From positions 23,823,715 to 23,887,714 of the forward strand of contig OU452200.1 in NCBI GenBank assembly GCA_911728435.2: a DNA stretch of 64,000 nucleotides, read 5' to 3'. The notes below the pieces were generated by a model, which did not search any database, was not told the origin of the DNA, and worked only from the letters and a program-made list of their open reading frames with translations. Each line of letters opens with the position of its first letter. Positions within the stretch are counted from its first letter, which is position 1. Below, in pieces: positions 59,101 through 64,000 of the stretch. The position numbers and the translations under genes are program-made. This DNA is from Apoderus coryli. Lineage: Eukaryota > Arthropoda > Insecta > Coleoptera > Attelabidae.

Positions 59101-60137
59101 ATAATAATTACCTTTGGCAACATAATTCCGAAGCTTCTGCAGAATTTCAATTACTCTGTATAAAACATACCAGCATATCATGTTAGAGATAGACAAATAT
59201 TTGACATTTATTTTTGTATGTTTTCATAAAAAATAGCCATGGCTGTTAAAGTTTATTTTGCTTTGTGCATAAAAATAACTTTAAACTTGTTCTTTTATAA
59301 GAAAATTGTGACGACTTCTTTTTACTTTTTGACAATTAAATTTATTAACAACCCACAACAATGAAATCTAATTAATTTTAAACAATGGCATACTAGTAAA
59401 TTATGCATTTAATTTTAGAAAATTATAATTTATTCGTGTGTTTCTGAGAAAAAGTGCATACTTCTAGTCTATAAATATACAGACTGTTCCATTAAAAATA
59501 TAAAATAGTGTCCGATAACTTTTTGACCTGACACTGTATACTAATTTCGAAGGCGGAATTAAGTTATACGGGAAAAGTTATATAAGGAATAGTTTTTGAA
59601 ATTCTAAGCTTATTTCACCTGAACTAAGAATTTTTCTAAATGCACATCTTTTTGAATATTTTTATAAACTCGTGATAAATTTGAGAAAACTCAAATTTTA
59701 TTTCAATTAAATGTTTACGTTTTTTAATTTATTATTAGTACAAATATCATCCACACGTAAAATGATTGTTCCGTGTGCAAAAAGGGAACTAATTCCGAAA
59801 GTTTGTGTGATATAAGGATAAACAAATAAACAGATCTAAATAAGTGTATAAGTGAAGCGGTACAACATGCGTAATTAACTACTAATAATTTATTTGGCCT
59901 CTAATGAATTGTCGAAAAATGAGAAAATAGTAATAATATTTTTGCAAAATACCTGATTCTTGATACAGCAGCCGCTAGCTTTACCCTTTGTGTCCACAAT
60001 GCCGTTTCAGCAAATGTTAATCCTACTGAATCAAACAACTTTGTTGCTATGGGAGCTACAGCTGTTTCACGTTTTTTAAAACTACGATGATACAAATCAT
60101 AGAATAATAACCAAACATGTTCTGTCGATTTCTCCAA
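37727..60137 (-). CDS. NSUN7-like Nol1/Nop2/Sun family protein, probable pseudoenzyme
   Basis: Eleven exons on - join in perfect phase to about 663 residues: 60137-59953, 56180-56061, 52912-52723, 52389-52214, 51333-51165, 50076-49939, 48394-48236, 48142-48014, 43007-42894, 42486-42316, 38167-37727. The middle follows the NSUN fold: PVTCWVNSMR, then VIQTHVNSPRTTAYLATLL where active enzymes have the SAM-binding DACAAPG box, AVFATPPNSYSAVTDPID where they have TPPCSG, and VLYETHSELNEEN where they have CTCS..EEN. All catalytic cysteines are absent. True NSUN enzymes make 5-methylcytosine in RNA; this one may bind RNA or partners instead. The start lies upstream of 60137 and was not found. The C-terminal tail is basic. 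Confidence 0.75.
38168..38639. other. Intron of the NSUN7-like gene
   Basis: Nothing recognised before the ribozyme elements that begin near 38640. Confidence 0.35.
38726..38778 (-). ncRNA. Hammerhead ribozyme motif (element C, left arm)
   Basis: On -: CCA-CTGATGA (core 38770-38764), stem II GGAACT/AGTTCC with loop AGATTC, GAAAC (38744-38740), helix-III stretch ACACGT, T, then TGG. The core is complete. Confidence 0.78.
39080..39131 (+). ncRNA. Hammerhead ribozyme motif (element C, right arm)
   Basis: CCA-CTGATGA (39087-39093), stem II GGAACT/AGTTAC (one mismatch next to the core), GAAAC (39113-39117), ACATGT, T, TGG. Confidence 0.72.
39240..39620. mobile_element. Third copy of the palindromic family, left ribozyme lost
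   Basis: The left end AAAAATAAATTTAATAGAAATT (about 39262) faces the right end AATTTCTATTAAATTTC (about 39585). The right arm has CCATAAAGGTGACCTC and a full hammerhead; the matching left-arm ribozyme region is absent. It lies head to tail after element C, so it may be a second unit of the same insertion. Confidence 0.65.
39525..39580 (+). ncRNA. Hammerhead ribozyme motif (third copy)
   Basis: GCCA-CTGATGA (39533-39539), stem II GGAACT/AGTTCC with loop GGTGTA, GAAAC (39559-39563), helix III ACATGT, T, then TGC. The core and stem II are perfect; stem I is weaker than in the other copies. Confidence 0.78.
39625..40440. other. Intron of the NSUN7-like gene
   Basis: No gene. A CCACCCTGTACAAGGTGTCCC sequence near 40300 joins two transposon-end-like motifs. 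Confidence 0.35.
40441..41095. repeat. Inverted and direct repeats of one module
   Basis: Arms 40446-40525 and 40560-40650 are complements (GGACCAGTTAAAACTACTG faces its mirror). A related segment at 40740-40790 repeats the right arm in direct order. GGGCATTTTTGC... through GATAGGGTTAC at 40632-40725 recurs at 41008-41095. On - the module reads FILGPVKATDKSYK and continues from an acidic N-terminus (MSDIDSIGDVSDDENE), so the repeats may derive from the start of a transposon gene I cannot name. Confidence 0.55.
41100..42315. other. Intron of the NSUN7-like gene
   Basis: AT-rich, no feature recognised. Confidence 0.35.
42316..42486 (-). CDS. NSUN7-like gene exon (basic linker)
   Basis: Acceptor TTATTTTAG, then EIIRLDDKYMIKMAENRGLFG, and a Ser/Lys/Arg-rich stretch to KKLKETE at donor GTATAT. 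57 codons, phase 0. If the donor is not used, the frame runs 11 codons further to a TAG. Confidence 0.65.
42894..43007 (-). CDS. NSUN7-like gene exon
   Basis: 38 codons, VPDSDIFESPELPTLCPSEN through CYLALLQRK, between ATTGTAG and GTAATA. Phase 0 on both sides. Confidence 0.65.
43275..43412. repeat. Small foldback element
   Basis: CTTCTTTAGACAAGCCATGAA at the left faces TTCATGGTTTGTCTAAAGAA at the right, about 130 bp apart, arms about 23 bp. No coding content; MITE-like. Confidence 0.6.
43440..43560 (-). repeat. Possible Penelope-like tail fragment
   Basis: On - it reads GCCCTGAAGAAGTTTA, identical to the start of the ribozyme in the PLE tail at 61315-61300, but the GAAAC part is missing. 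Confidence 0.35.
43561..44749. other. Intron of the NSUN7-like gene
   Basis: No gene. Near 43908, TTCTGTTGTGAACCCTAAGA matches a repeat near 24985. Confidence 0.35.
44770..45110 (+). pseudogene. Transposase N-terminal remnant
   Basis: Reads GLYKTTDNTELEDGWSVKRV and VEYFNINKSTVFKISQR, the helix-turn-helix layout of Tc1/mariner-type transposases, then breaks at a stop and decays. No catalytic part is recognisable. Confidence 0.45.
45111..45762. other. Non-coding DNA upstream of the THAP-like ORF
   Basis: No feature is recognised. Could contain a promoter for the + strand gene if that gene is real. Confidence 0.3.
45763..45827 (+). CDS. THAP-like exon 1
   Basis: ATG preceded by TTAAATA, 21 codons plus two bases, then a consensus donor GTAAGTAC. 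Confidence 0.5.
45763..46752 (+). CDS. THAP-domain-like gene or remnant
   Basis: Exon 1 (45763-45827) reads MGREKYLVCMSSDFLTEVTY plus HK; exon 2 (46648-46752) continues FPRDQAVRREWCTSLKIFGK. They join in phase through GTAAGT and TTGTAG to give the YHKFPRDxxxRxxW core of a THAP zinc-binding DNA-recognition domain. Only the first cysteine of the C2CH ligand set is clear, so zinc binding is probably lost. A downstream exon near 46990 (LSQYNVDIMDISKSDTLTAS to TAA at 47092) is possible but the intermediate join is not clean. It lies in an intron of the opposite-strand NSUN7-like gene. It may be host-derived or from a P-type transposon. Confidence 0.5.
46648..46752 (+). CDS. THAP-like exon 2
   Basis: The first base completes Lys, giving KFPRDQAVRREW; ends at CA|GTAAGT. 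A stop or missing exon follows on direct joining to the next acceptor. Confidence 0.5.
47100..48013. other. Intron of the NSUN7-like gene
   Basis: No feature recognised. A CTGATGA at 47877 (-) lacks the rest of a hammerhead. Confidence 0.35.
48014..48142 (-). CDS. NSUN7-like gene exon
   Basis: 43 codons, DIKEINNNEKVKRADVEGG to EEQFFSSIQ, acidic. Acceptor TATTTAAG, donor GTAGGA, phase 0. Confidence 0.68.
48236..48394 (-). CDS. NSUN7-like gene exon (former CTCS motif)
   Basis: 53 codons. Opens IQLVLYETHSELNEENSGMV, aligning with the YCTCS..EEN motif of active NSUN enzymes, but ETHS stands where CTCS is needed, so the cysteine is gone. Acceptor TTTTCAG, donor GTAAAT. Confidence 0.75.
48608..48835 (+). 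repeat. Two direct copies of a 65-bp sequence
   Basis: TAGTGAGAATGCGTCACAC near 48612 recurs as TAGTGAGAATGCGTCATAC near 48774, each followed by CTCCTGG/GTCCTGG and similar downstream bases, 162 bases apart. Confidence 0.65.
48840..49938. other. Intron of the NSUN7-like gene with a TG-rich microsatellite
   Basis: A (TG)n tract lies at about 49676-49702; nothing else is recognised. Confidence 0.45.
49939..50076 (-). CDS. NSUN7-like gene exon
   Basis: 46 codons, VCSRGGDLTMLEVLTESEE to TLRFAMSRPQ, phase 0, between TTTTCCAG and GTTGGT. Follows directly on the DPIDL end of the upstream exon, as in insect relatives. Confidence 0.78.
50080..51164. other. Intron of the NSUN7-like gene
   Basis: No feature recognised. 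Confidence 0.35.
51165..51333 (-). CDS. NSUN7-like gene exon (former TPPCSG motif)
   Basis: Completes Arg, then KVEYESYFKELGMNNIRLFA, ending VFATPPNSYSAVTDPIDL. The segment aligns with the motif-IV region of NSUN proteins but has no cysteine. Acceptor ATTTCAG, donor GTAATT. Confidence 0.78.
51334..52213. other. Intron with transposon-end motifs
   Basis: TATACAGGGTGTCCCACC at about 51486 and ATACAGGGTGATTCATCC at about 51654 are Tc1/mariner-like ends in direct orientation. About 51950-52015 repeats part of 520-585. No ORF of note. Confidence 0.45.
52214..52389 (-). CDS. NSUN7-like gene exon (degenerate SAM-binding motif)
   Basis: Reads DRSFCMGAATFDKVVMDLEL, then SVIQTHVNSPRTTAYLATLL and KIKKLLAFSAGTR. 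THVNSPRTTAY occupies the place of the SAM-binding ACAAPGxKT box. Phase 0 start, two-base carry-over at the end. Confidence 0.78.
52723..52912 (-). CDS. NSUN7-like gene exon
   Basis: Completes Gln, then DANWLIREIEKSFGLRMIDD, GAFKWDRHCPQMLAFHSSMR and NYMLIVQ at donor GTAAGT. Corresponds to the pre-catalytic RNA-binding part of the fold. Confidence 0.75.
52913..54669. other. Intron of the NSUN7-like gene
   Basis: No feature recognised. Short ACCGTTCTCTGAACGGTAAGT palindrome near 54540. Confidence 0.35.
54670..55430. mobile_element. Large foldback element, about 320-bp arms
   Basis: Arms 54670-54990 and 55105-55430 are near complements around a 114-bp spacer. Shared marks: TCGGAAAAAGGAGACC, GAAAGTCAG, AAATGCATAGTTTT/AAAACTATGCATTT. 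Within the arms, TACAGGGTGGTC (54774) faces CCACCCTGTA (55315), so a smaller mariner-type unit may lie inside a larger inverted duplication. No ORF. Confidence 0.7.
55431..56060. other. Intron of the NSUN7-like gene
   Basis: An ACACCCTGTATG motif at about 55720 is the only recognisable mark. Confidence 0.35.
56061..56180 (-). CDS. NSUN7-like gene exon
   Basis: Completes Arg; reads IKHNALSLNELLPAHLKGDN, then RTPVTCWVNSMRV, ending CA|GTAATT. Phase fits both neighbours. RTPVTCWVN matches the PxxxWVN segment that opens the NSUN N-terminal RNA-binding part. Confidence 0.7.
56672..57181 (-). pseudogene. Tigger transposase C-terminal part
   Basis: Reads KESNFVTDCITEVVKVWSEN, QKTIKNFFSKAGFPQKN, DLFLDIDNDVGRTDLPTDQD, then CPAKFSENEIRNAFDIVRTT and ITDYFS before the stop. 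Follows the order of pogo/Tigger proteins after the DDE domain. Mostly open, with a break near 56866. Confidence 0.7.
57182..57442. mobile_element. GC-rich insertion in Tigger, possible LTR-retrotransposon piece
   Basis: Base composition changes abruptly to near half G+C. TGGCGCCCGAGGAATAAGGC at about 57369 looks like a tRNA-primer binding site of the TGGCGCCC type, preceded by CCACGTTAATAAAC. This suggests the end of an LTR plus leader. There are no clear LTR ends or target duplication, so the call is tentative. Confidence 0.35.
57460..57741 (-). pseudogene. Tigger transposase DDE segment
   Basis: MTSEIFERWIKELDTKM, VMFIDYYPPHP (Asp of the second catalytic position) and FPPNMTPKLQPMDQGIIKN are the DDE_1 signature of pogo/Tigger and jerky proteins. 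A frame change follows at LLMRLI. Confidence 0.8.
58744..59592. mobile_element. Non-coding element with about 85-bp inverted repeats
   Basis: ATATAACTTTTCCCC at 58746 and AATTCCGCCTTCGAAATTAG are mirrored at 59507-59592, including TGACCTGACACTGTATAC. About 850 bp between outer ends, no ORF, TA-rich flanks. A MITE or internally deleted DNA transposon. Confidence 0.65.
59953..60137 (-). CDS. NSUN7-like gene, most upstream exon found
   Basis: Acceptor AACTTTTCAG, then LEKSTEHVWLLFYDLYHRSF, RETAVAPIATKLFDSVGLTF and ALWTQRVKLAAAVSRIR at donor GTATTT. Phase 0 start, two-base carry-over. Corresponds to the helical N-terminal region. A frame open upstream to 60272 probably reflects intron sequence. 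Confidence 0.68.
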
Positions 60138-60523
60138 CTGAAAAGTTTCCAGATACATATAAACATACATTAATATTAAAACTAATAAGCTGTAAAAGTG
60201 ACATACAAAATTTTTATATTTTCTAACCCTATCGAAAAGTAAAGCACGCCTGGTTATTTTCAACATGCGCAAGCGCGCATCGACGTGATTATGATACCGC
60301 AGTATCTGGTCGCGTGGATGGTGGTTGGATGGGTGGACGGTGCTCCCGGTCGAGTCGGTAGACTTGCCAATGTCATGTACTTATGGACTACATAGTTGTG
60401 GGTGCTGGCATCTGGCAGTCGATGACCGTGGTTCGGATTCCACGCTAAACTGTAGGTCCAAGAATTCTCACACATATATATAACTAAAGAAATGGCTAAA
60501 TTACCTAGTTGTAGAGGCCAATA

Positions 60524-60530
<7 letters not shown>
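60138..60530. other. Upstream of the first identified NSUN7-like exon
   Basis: ATGCGCAAGCGCGCA near 60264 resembles an NRF1/Ewg binding palindrome in a locally GC-richer stretch; a promoter is possible. A degenerate tRNA-like B-box (GTGGTTCGGATTCCAC, 60430) suggests SINE sequence as an alternative. Confidence 0.3.

Positions 60531-60557
<27 letters not shown>
60531..60557. repeat. (GA)n microsatellite
   Basis: Thirteen or so GA dinucleotides in a row. Confidence 0.95.
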
Positions 60558-60560
<3 letters not shown>

Positions 60561-60619
60561 CAACATGAATGTAATTGCAAATAAGTACTTTGCTAGGTAT
60601 ACCTTCTATAGTCCAAATT

Positions 60620-61110
60620 TTGACTTTCCCGCACAGGGGAAGTTTTGTGGACGCGCTAAAAAAATTGAGATAAAGACGCATATAGCCCTTTTGAAGTTCC
60701 TTGAGACGATTAAAACCATTTCCAAATGGAAGTCTGTCTGTCTGTGTGTATGAGTGTCTGTATGTATTCTACCACGATTAACTAATTGAGTTAAATTTTG
60801 GAGTTTGGGGCTGTCCTAGGATGAACCCATTTGGTTGAATTTGCTTACGCTCTGTGATAGGGGTGGACACAACCGCTAAATTTTCAAATGGCAGTAGGGG
60901 TCGAGTGATACATCATTTTAAAGAATTTTGTATCTGCTTTACAGCGATAGGTCACTTTTGATATTTGCCCCCTAATTATCGAGGAAATAGCGTTTAAAAT
61001 ATCACCAGTTAGGTAGTTGGAATCTATATATGTACTTGAGTACGTTAACACATTGATAGAGCGTTCGCTTCGCATGCGGAAGGTTATGGGTTCGAATCCC
61101 AGCTCTGGCA
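60620..61110 (+). repeat. Dispersed repeat ending in a tRNA-like sequence
   Basis: A stretch with GTCTGTCTGTCTGTGTGTAT (60734) and unusually G+C-rich blocks leads to a tRNA-like 3' half. The layout suggests a composite SINE-like repeat; no copy elsewhere in the window confirms its ends. Confidence 0.4.
61053..61110 (+). pseudogene. tRNA-Ala(CGC)-like 3' half
   Basis: GATAGAGCG (D-stem end), an anticodon arm TTCGC-TTCGCAT-GCGGA with anticodon CGC, and a perfect T-arm around GGTTCGAATCC (61089-61099), ending GCTCTGGCA and a T-run that would terminate polymerase III. The 5' acceptor strand is not found upstream, so this is a tRNA-derived repeat or broken gene, not a functional tRNA. Confidence 0.55.
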
Positions 61111-61270
61111 ATATTTTTTTAAGGTACTTAGTTTGTTACGTTAGTTTATTGGAAATAATGAAAATCATACAATTATAATAATAATCAATCTTCGGTTAAT
61201 TGTGTCCTTAAGCAATAATTTCTCGAAACATGAATTGTCGGTATAGGACAAAAATAAACAAAAGTCTAAA

Positions 61271-61320
61271 CTTTAGCCAACGTTTCGTTTATTATACATA
61301 AACTTCTTCAGGGCTAAAAC
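61271..61320 (-). ncRNA. Hammerhead ribozyme motif in the Penelope-like element tail
   Basis: On -: stem I TTTAGCC/GGCTAAA (seven pairs), core CTGAAGA (61311-61305), stem II GTTTAT/ATAAAC with a five-base loop, GAAAC (61286-61282) and a self-complementary ACGT helix III, then T before the cleavage point. Core and stems are complete. Hammerheads in terminal repeats are a known feature of Penelope-like elements. Confidence 0.8.
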
Positions 61321-61729
61321 AAAATACCATGACAACAAAAGCGTACAAGAAAATTACAAAGTAATACCTTGTCTAGTCGTTCATATTATATAAAACAATA
61401 AAGTCATTTTCAACCTAATTGAATACACATAACAAATAATTTGATCAACACAATACGAATAAATAAATAACTTTATCACATTTCAGTGGTAGAAAATTCT
61501 TAATGATATACATCGTCGTTGTTCTTAATTTAAGTAGCCTTATAAAAAAATTACAACTAAAAAACATAAATATATCCTATCTCGGATTATACTTGTATAC
61601 AGTCAGGCCAAATTTCAGTGTACATTATTTTATATTACCATTCATTCACAAACTCAAATGAACAGCAATCACAGTGCTTCTTCCCAACACAACTTCCCTG
61701 ATCTGTTAATAGTATTCAATTTTAACATT

Positions 61730-62413
61730 TTAATTTGTGAGTAGAGCAGAGTAAATGATGCTTAGGTTCATTGTGTCAGTTCTAAAATTGACCGATTTTT
61801 CTTTAAATTTGTTGATGTGGAGCATCTCTGATAATGCTCTCTTTTTATAATTAGTCTCGCGGTCCAAAATGCTTGTGTTATCAAAGTCGAAACAGTGATT
61901 TGTTTCGAAGTGGTGGTTTGACAGGGCTGTTTTTGTACTTGAGTCTAGCTTTTCTGGGCGGCAATCATTAGCGTGTTGTTTAAGTCTTTGATGTAATCTA
62001 TTCTTTGTCATACCAATGTAAATCTTTTCACAATCCTTACACGGTATGGAGTATACTACTTCAGAAATACTCTGTCTAGAGTTCCTATCCTTCAAGCCTG
62101 TGAACAAATTCTGTACTTTTTTCTTTGAATACGTTACGATATTAGAATTAGGGGTCTGTAAGCATTTGACCAATTTATTGCTAAGTCCACTTACTTGGGG
62201 GATTTTCAGGTATTTCTTGTGTTTGGCATCCGACAAGTTTTCCGGATGTCGGTCATGATTATTATGTAAAATAAAATTAACAATGTTTTTTGGGTAGCCA
62301 TTTTCAGACGCGATCTTTATAATTTCATTAAAATTCTTTTCATGAAATTTAGGGTGGGACAAGCTGAGAATTCTATTTTTGAAAGATTTAATAAGAGCTA
62401 TCTTCTGATGCAA
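61730..62413 (-). pseudogene. PLE GIY-YIG endonuclease domain
   Basis: 227 codons. SEVVYSIPCKDCEKIYIGMT followed by NRLHQRLKQH is the GIY-YIG core with the CxxC pair typical of Penelope-like elements; NHHFETNHCFDF and NYKKRALSEMLHI follow. It nicks the target for retrotransposition. Continuous with the upstream frame NLLITDWYRKSTSSTKIL; its first Met is internal. 3' end intact at TAA. Confidence 0.85.
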
Positions 62414-62486
62414 AGGGTGGGTAGATTTGAAGTTAAGAATCTTGGTCGATGAAGTCGACTTTCGGTACCAATCAGTTATGAGTAGG

Positions 62487-63044
62487 TTAGTACTTAGTGT
62501 ATTTAATAACTAAAGTATCTAAGAAGGGGATCGAATTGTTTTTTTCCATTTCGAAAGTGAATTGTAGATTATTATTGTAACTATTGAAATGTTGTAAGGT
62601 TATTGTTTCTTGATGTTTAGGAATACAAGTGATGATATCATCAACATAAATAAATAGAAAAGGCAAGTTGAACGGTAGGCTCGGAATCACACTACTTAGA
62701 AGTTCATGCATACATAAATTCGCCAATATGGGAGACAAAGGGTTACCCATTGCACTACCAAACGTTTGTGAATAGAATTTGTTATCAAATGAAAAATAAC
62801 TGTGGTCAAAGATGAAAGCAATGATGTTTTCAAATTTAGTTTTATCTATATCAGTGAACCCATTAATGTCCGTCCAATATCTATCAATGGTCTGCAATAC
62901 AATATCTTTAGAAATATTAGTGAAAAGCGAATCTACATCCAGGGATATCAACACATAATCCTCCGGAATTTGACAGGATCTGATCCTGCTAACAAATTCA
63001 AATAAAAAAATTGCGAAATCTTGTACAATGGAGACTGTATACAC
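62487..63044 (-). pseudogene. PLE reverse transcriptase core
   Basis: VLISLDVDSLFTNIS, then FGSAMGNPLSPILANLCMHE and FLFIYVDDIITC (catalytic YVDD), then NNNLQFTFEMEKNNSIPFLD. These are the RT palm motifs in the form found in Penelope-like elements. The frame breaks at its 3' end (IKYTKY, stop), one shift before the linker. Confidence 0.85.
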
Positions 63045-63283
63045 GAAACTATTGGTCTAAGTGGGAAATTGGTTTTATGTGTTTTTGGAAAGCCATATAT
63101 TTTAGGGGGTAAAGAGTTTTTTGTTACTAGTTGTTTATATGTTGATTCACTAATGTAACAACTCTCATACAAACCCTTTACCAATTTGTTCACCCTATTC
63201 TCATAAGTTGTTGTCATATCTTTCGTATTAGTATCATTAACCAAAGTAGACATATTAAGGCAATAGTCGAAAGTCGACTTCAT
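62948..63283 (-). pseudogene. PLE reverse transcriptase N-terminal region
   Basis: YENRVNKLVKGLYESCYISE, then LPPKIYGFPKTHKTNFPLRP and IVSCIQSPLYKIS are the fingers-region motifs before the palm. True protein is about 63283-63010; the rest of this frame is out of register after a shift in an A-run near 63005. The N-terminus is truncated at the inverted junction. Confidence 0.75.
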
Positions 63284-64000
63284 CGACCAAGATTCTTCAC
63301 TTCAAATCTACTCACCCTTTGCATCAGAAGATAGCTGTTATTAAATCTTTCAAAAATAGAATTCTCAGCTTGTCCCACCCTAAATTTCATGAAAAGAATT
63401 TTAATGAAATTATAAAGATCGCGTCTGAAAATGGCTACCCAAAAAACATTGTTAATTTTATTTTACATAATAATCATGACCGACATCCGGAAAACTTGTC
63501 GGATGCCAAACACAAGAAATACCTGAAAATCCCCCAAGTAAGTGGACTTAGCAATAAATTGGTCAAATGCTTACAGACCCCTAATTCTAATATCGTAACG
63601 TATTCAAAGAAAAAAGTACAGAATTTGTTCGCAGGCTTGAAGGATAGGAACCCTAGACAGAGTATTTCTGAAGTAGTATACTCCATACCGTGTAAGGATT
63701 GTGAAAAGATTTACATTGGTATGACAAAGAATAGATTACATCAAAGACTTAAACAACACGCTAATGATTGCCGCCCAGAAAAGCTAGACTCAAGTACAGA
63801 AACAGCCCTGTCAAACCACCACTTCGAAACAAATCACTGTTTCGACTTTGATAACACAAGCATTTTGGACCGCGAGACTAATTATAAAAAGAGAGCATTA
63901 TCAGAGATGCTCCACATCAACAAATTTAAAGAAAAATCGGTCAATTTTAGAACTGACACAATGAACCTAAGCATCATTTACTCTGCTCTACTCACAAATT
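63272..64000 (+). pseudogene. Second PLE copy, GIY-YIG part, head to head and running off the window
   Basis: Open throughout: KSTSSTKILHFKSTHPLHQK through SEVVYSIPCKDCEKIYIGMT to YSALLTN at the last base, where the stop would follow. It mirrors 61733-62464 with only about half a dozen differences I could see over 730 bases. Truncated 5' at CGAAAGTCGACTTCATCG, the same sequence at which the left copy ends. Because no stop lies in the window, it is easily missed. Confidence 0.85.

Larger units (their letters stand above)
61271..63283 (-). mobile_element. Penelope-like retroelement with RT, GIY-YIG and ribozyme
   Basis: On - the order is RT (63283-62487), linker, GIY-YIG endonuclease (to 61730) and a 3' tail with a hammerhead. 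Two single-base-type frame breaks (near 63000 in an A-run and near 62500) disable this copy, but the frames are otherwise open, so it is young. A head-to-head partial copy begins at 63272. Confidence 0.85.

Noticed and set aside
60340..60460. tRNA-derived SINE with box A and box B
   Set aside because: The B-box-like GTGGTTCGGATTCCAC has an extra base and box A is poor; kept only as a remark.
62046..62258. ORF on + opposite the GIY-YIG domain (also 63474-63686 on -)
   Set aside because: Both are antisense shadows of the two PLE copies; their identity follows from the inverted duplication.

Overview
This looks like nuclear DNA of an insect: strongly AT-rich, spliced genes with long introns, few long ORFs, and dense layers of transposable elements. 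Many elements end in ACACCCTGTA-like termini. A beetle or other non-drosophilid insect is my guess; nothing here fixes the species.

Host genes. (1) An ethanolamine kinase (easily-shocked/ETNK type) runs on + from at least 8607 to its stop at 24165 in four exons. Its N-terminal exons were not found. (2) A small unrecognised three-exon gene (164 codons) lies on - (27600 to 24392), convergent with the kinase; the two 3' ends probably overlap. (3) An NSUN7-like member of the Nol1/Nop2/Sun methyltransferase family is on - (60137 down to 37727), with eleven exons in continuous phase. Its motif I and both cysteine motifs appear lost, so it is probably a pseudoenzyme. (4) A degenerate THAP-domain gene or remnant is on + (45763-46752), inside an intron of gene 3.

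Mobile DNA. Class II: a PIF/Harbinger element with TTA target duplication (5959-7199); an intact Tc1/mariner-superfamily element with a 369-aa transposase (34886-37139); a decayed relative with about 430-bp inverted repeats (29295-30974); a Tigger/pogo copy (about 56420-58505); older Tc1/mariner scraps; and several foldback elements. Class I: a 5'-truncated LINE (18375-20660) behind a nested tandem-repeat block (17400-18290); three further LINE fragments; a Penelope-like element with RT and GIY-YIG domains (about 61270-63283) head to head with a second truncated copy (63272-64000).

The standout is a set of hammerhead-ribozyme (HHR) motifs. At least eight stretches carry CUGANGA, a stem-II hairpin and GAAA in order. 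Most sit in a family of palindromic elements (1686-2367, 20978-21864, about 38640-39180, about 39240-39620, decayed 3680-4110). Those that keep both ends carry one ribozyme near each outer end, facing outward. The family shares a 5' block (TAGTCCAT...GTGGA), and two members have exact 11-12 bp target duplications. The Penelope-like element has an HHR in its 3' tail, and a roughly 510-bp tandem repeat at 33541-34440 has an HHR-like core. Several have a self-complementary helix III (ACATGT, ACGT, ACGAATTCGT), as expected of ribozymes that work as dimers.
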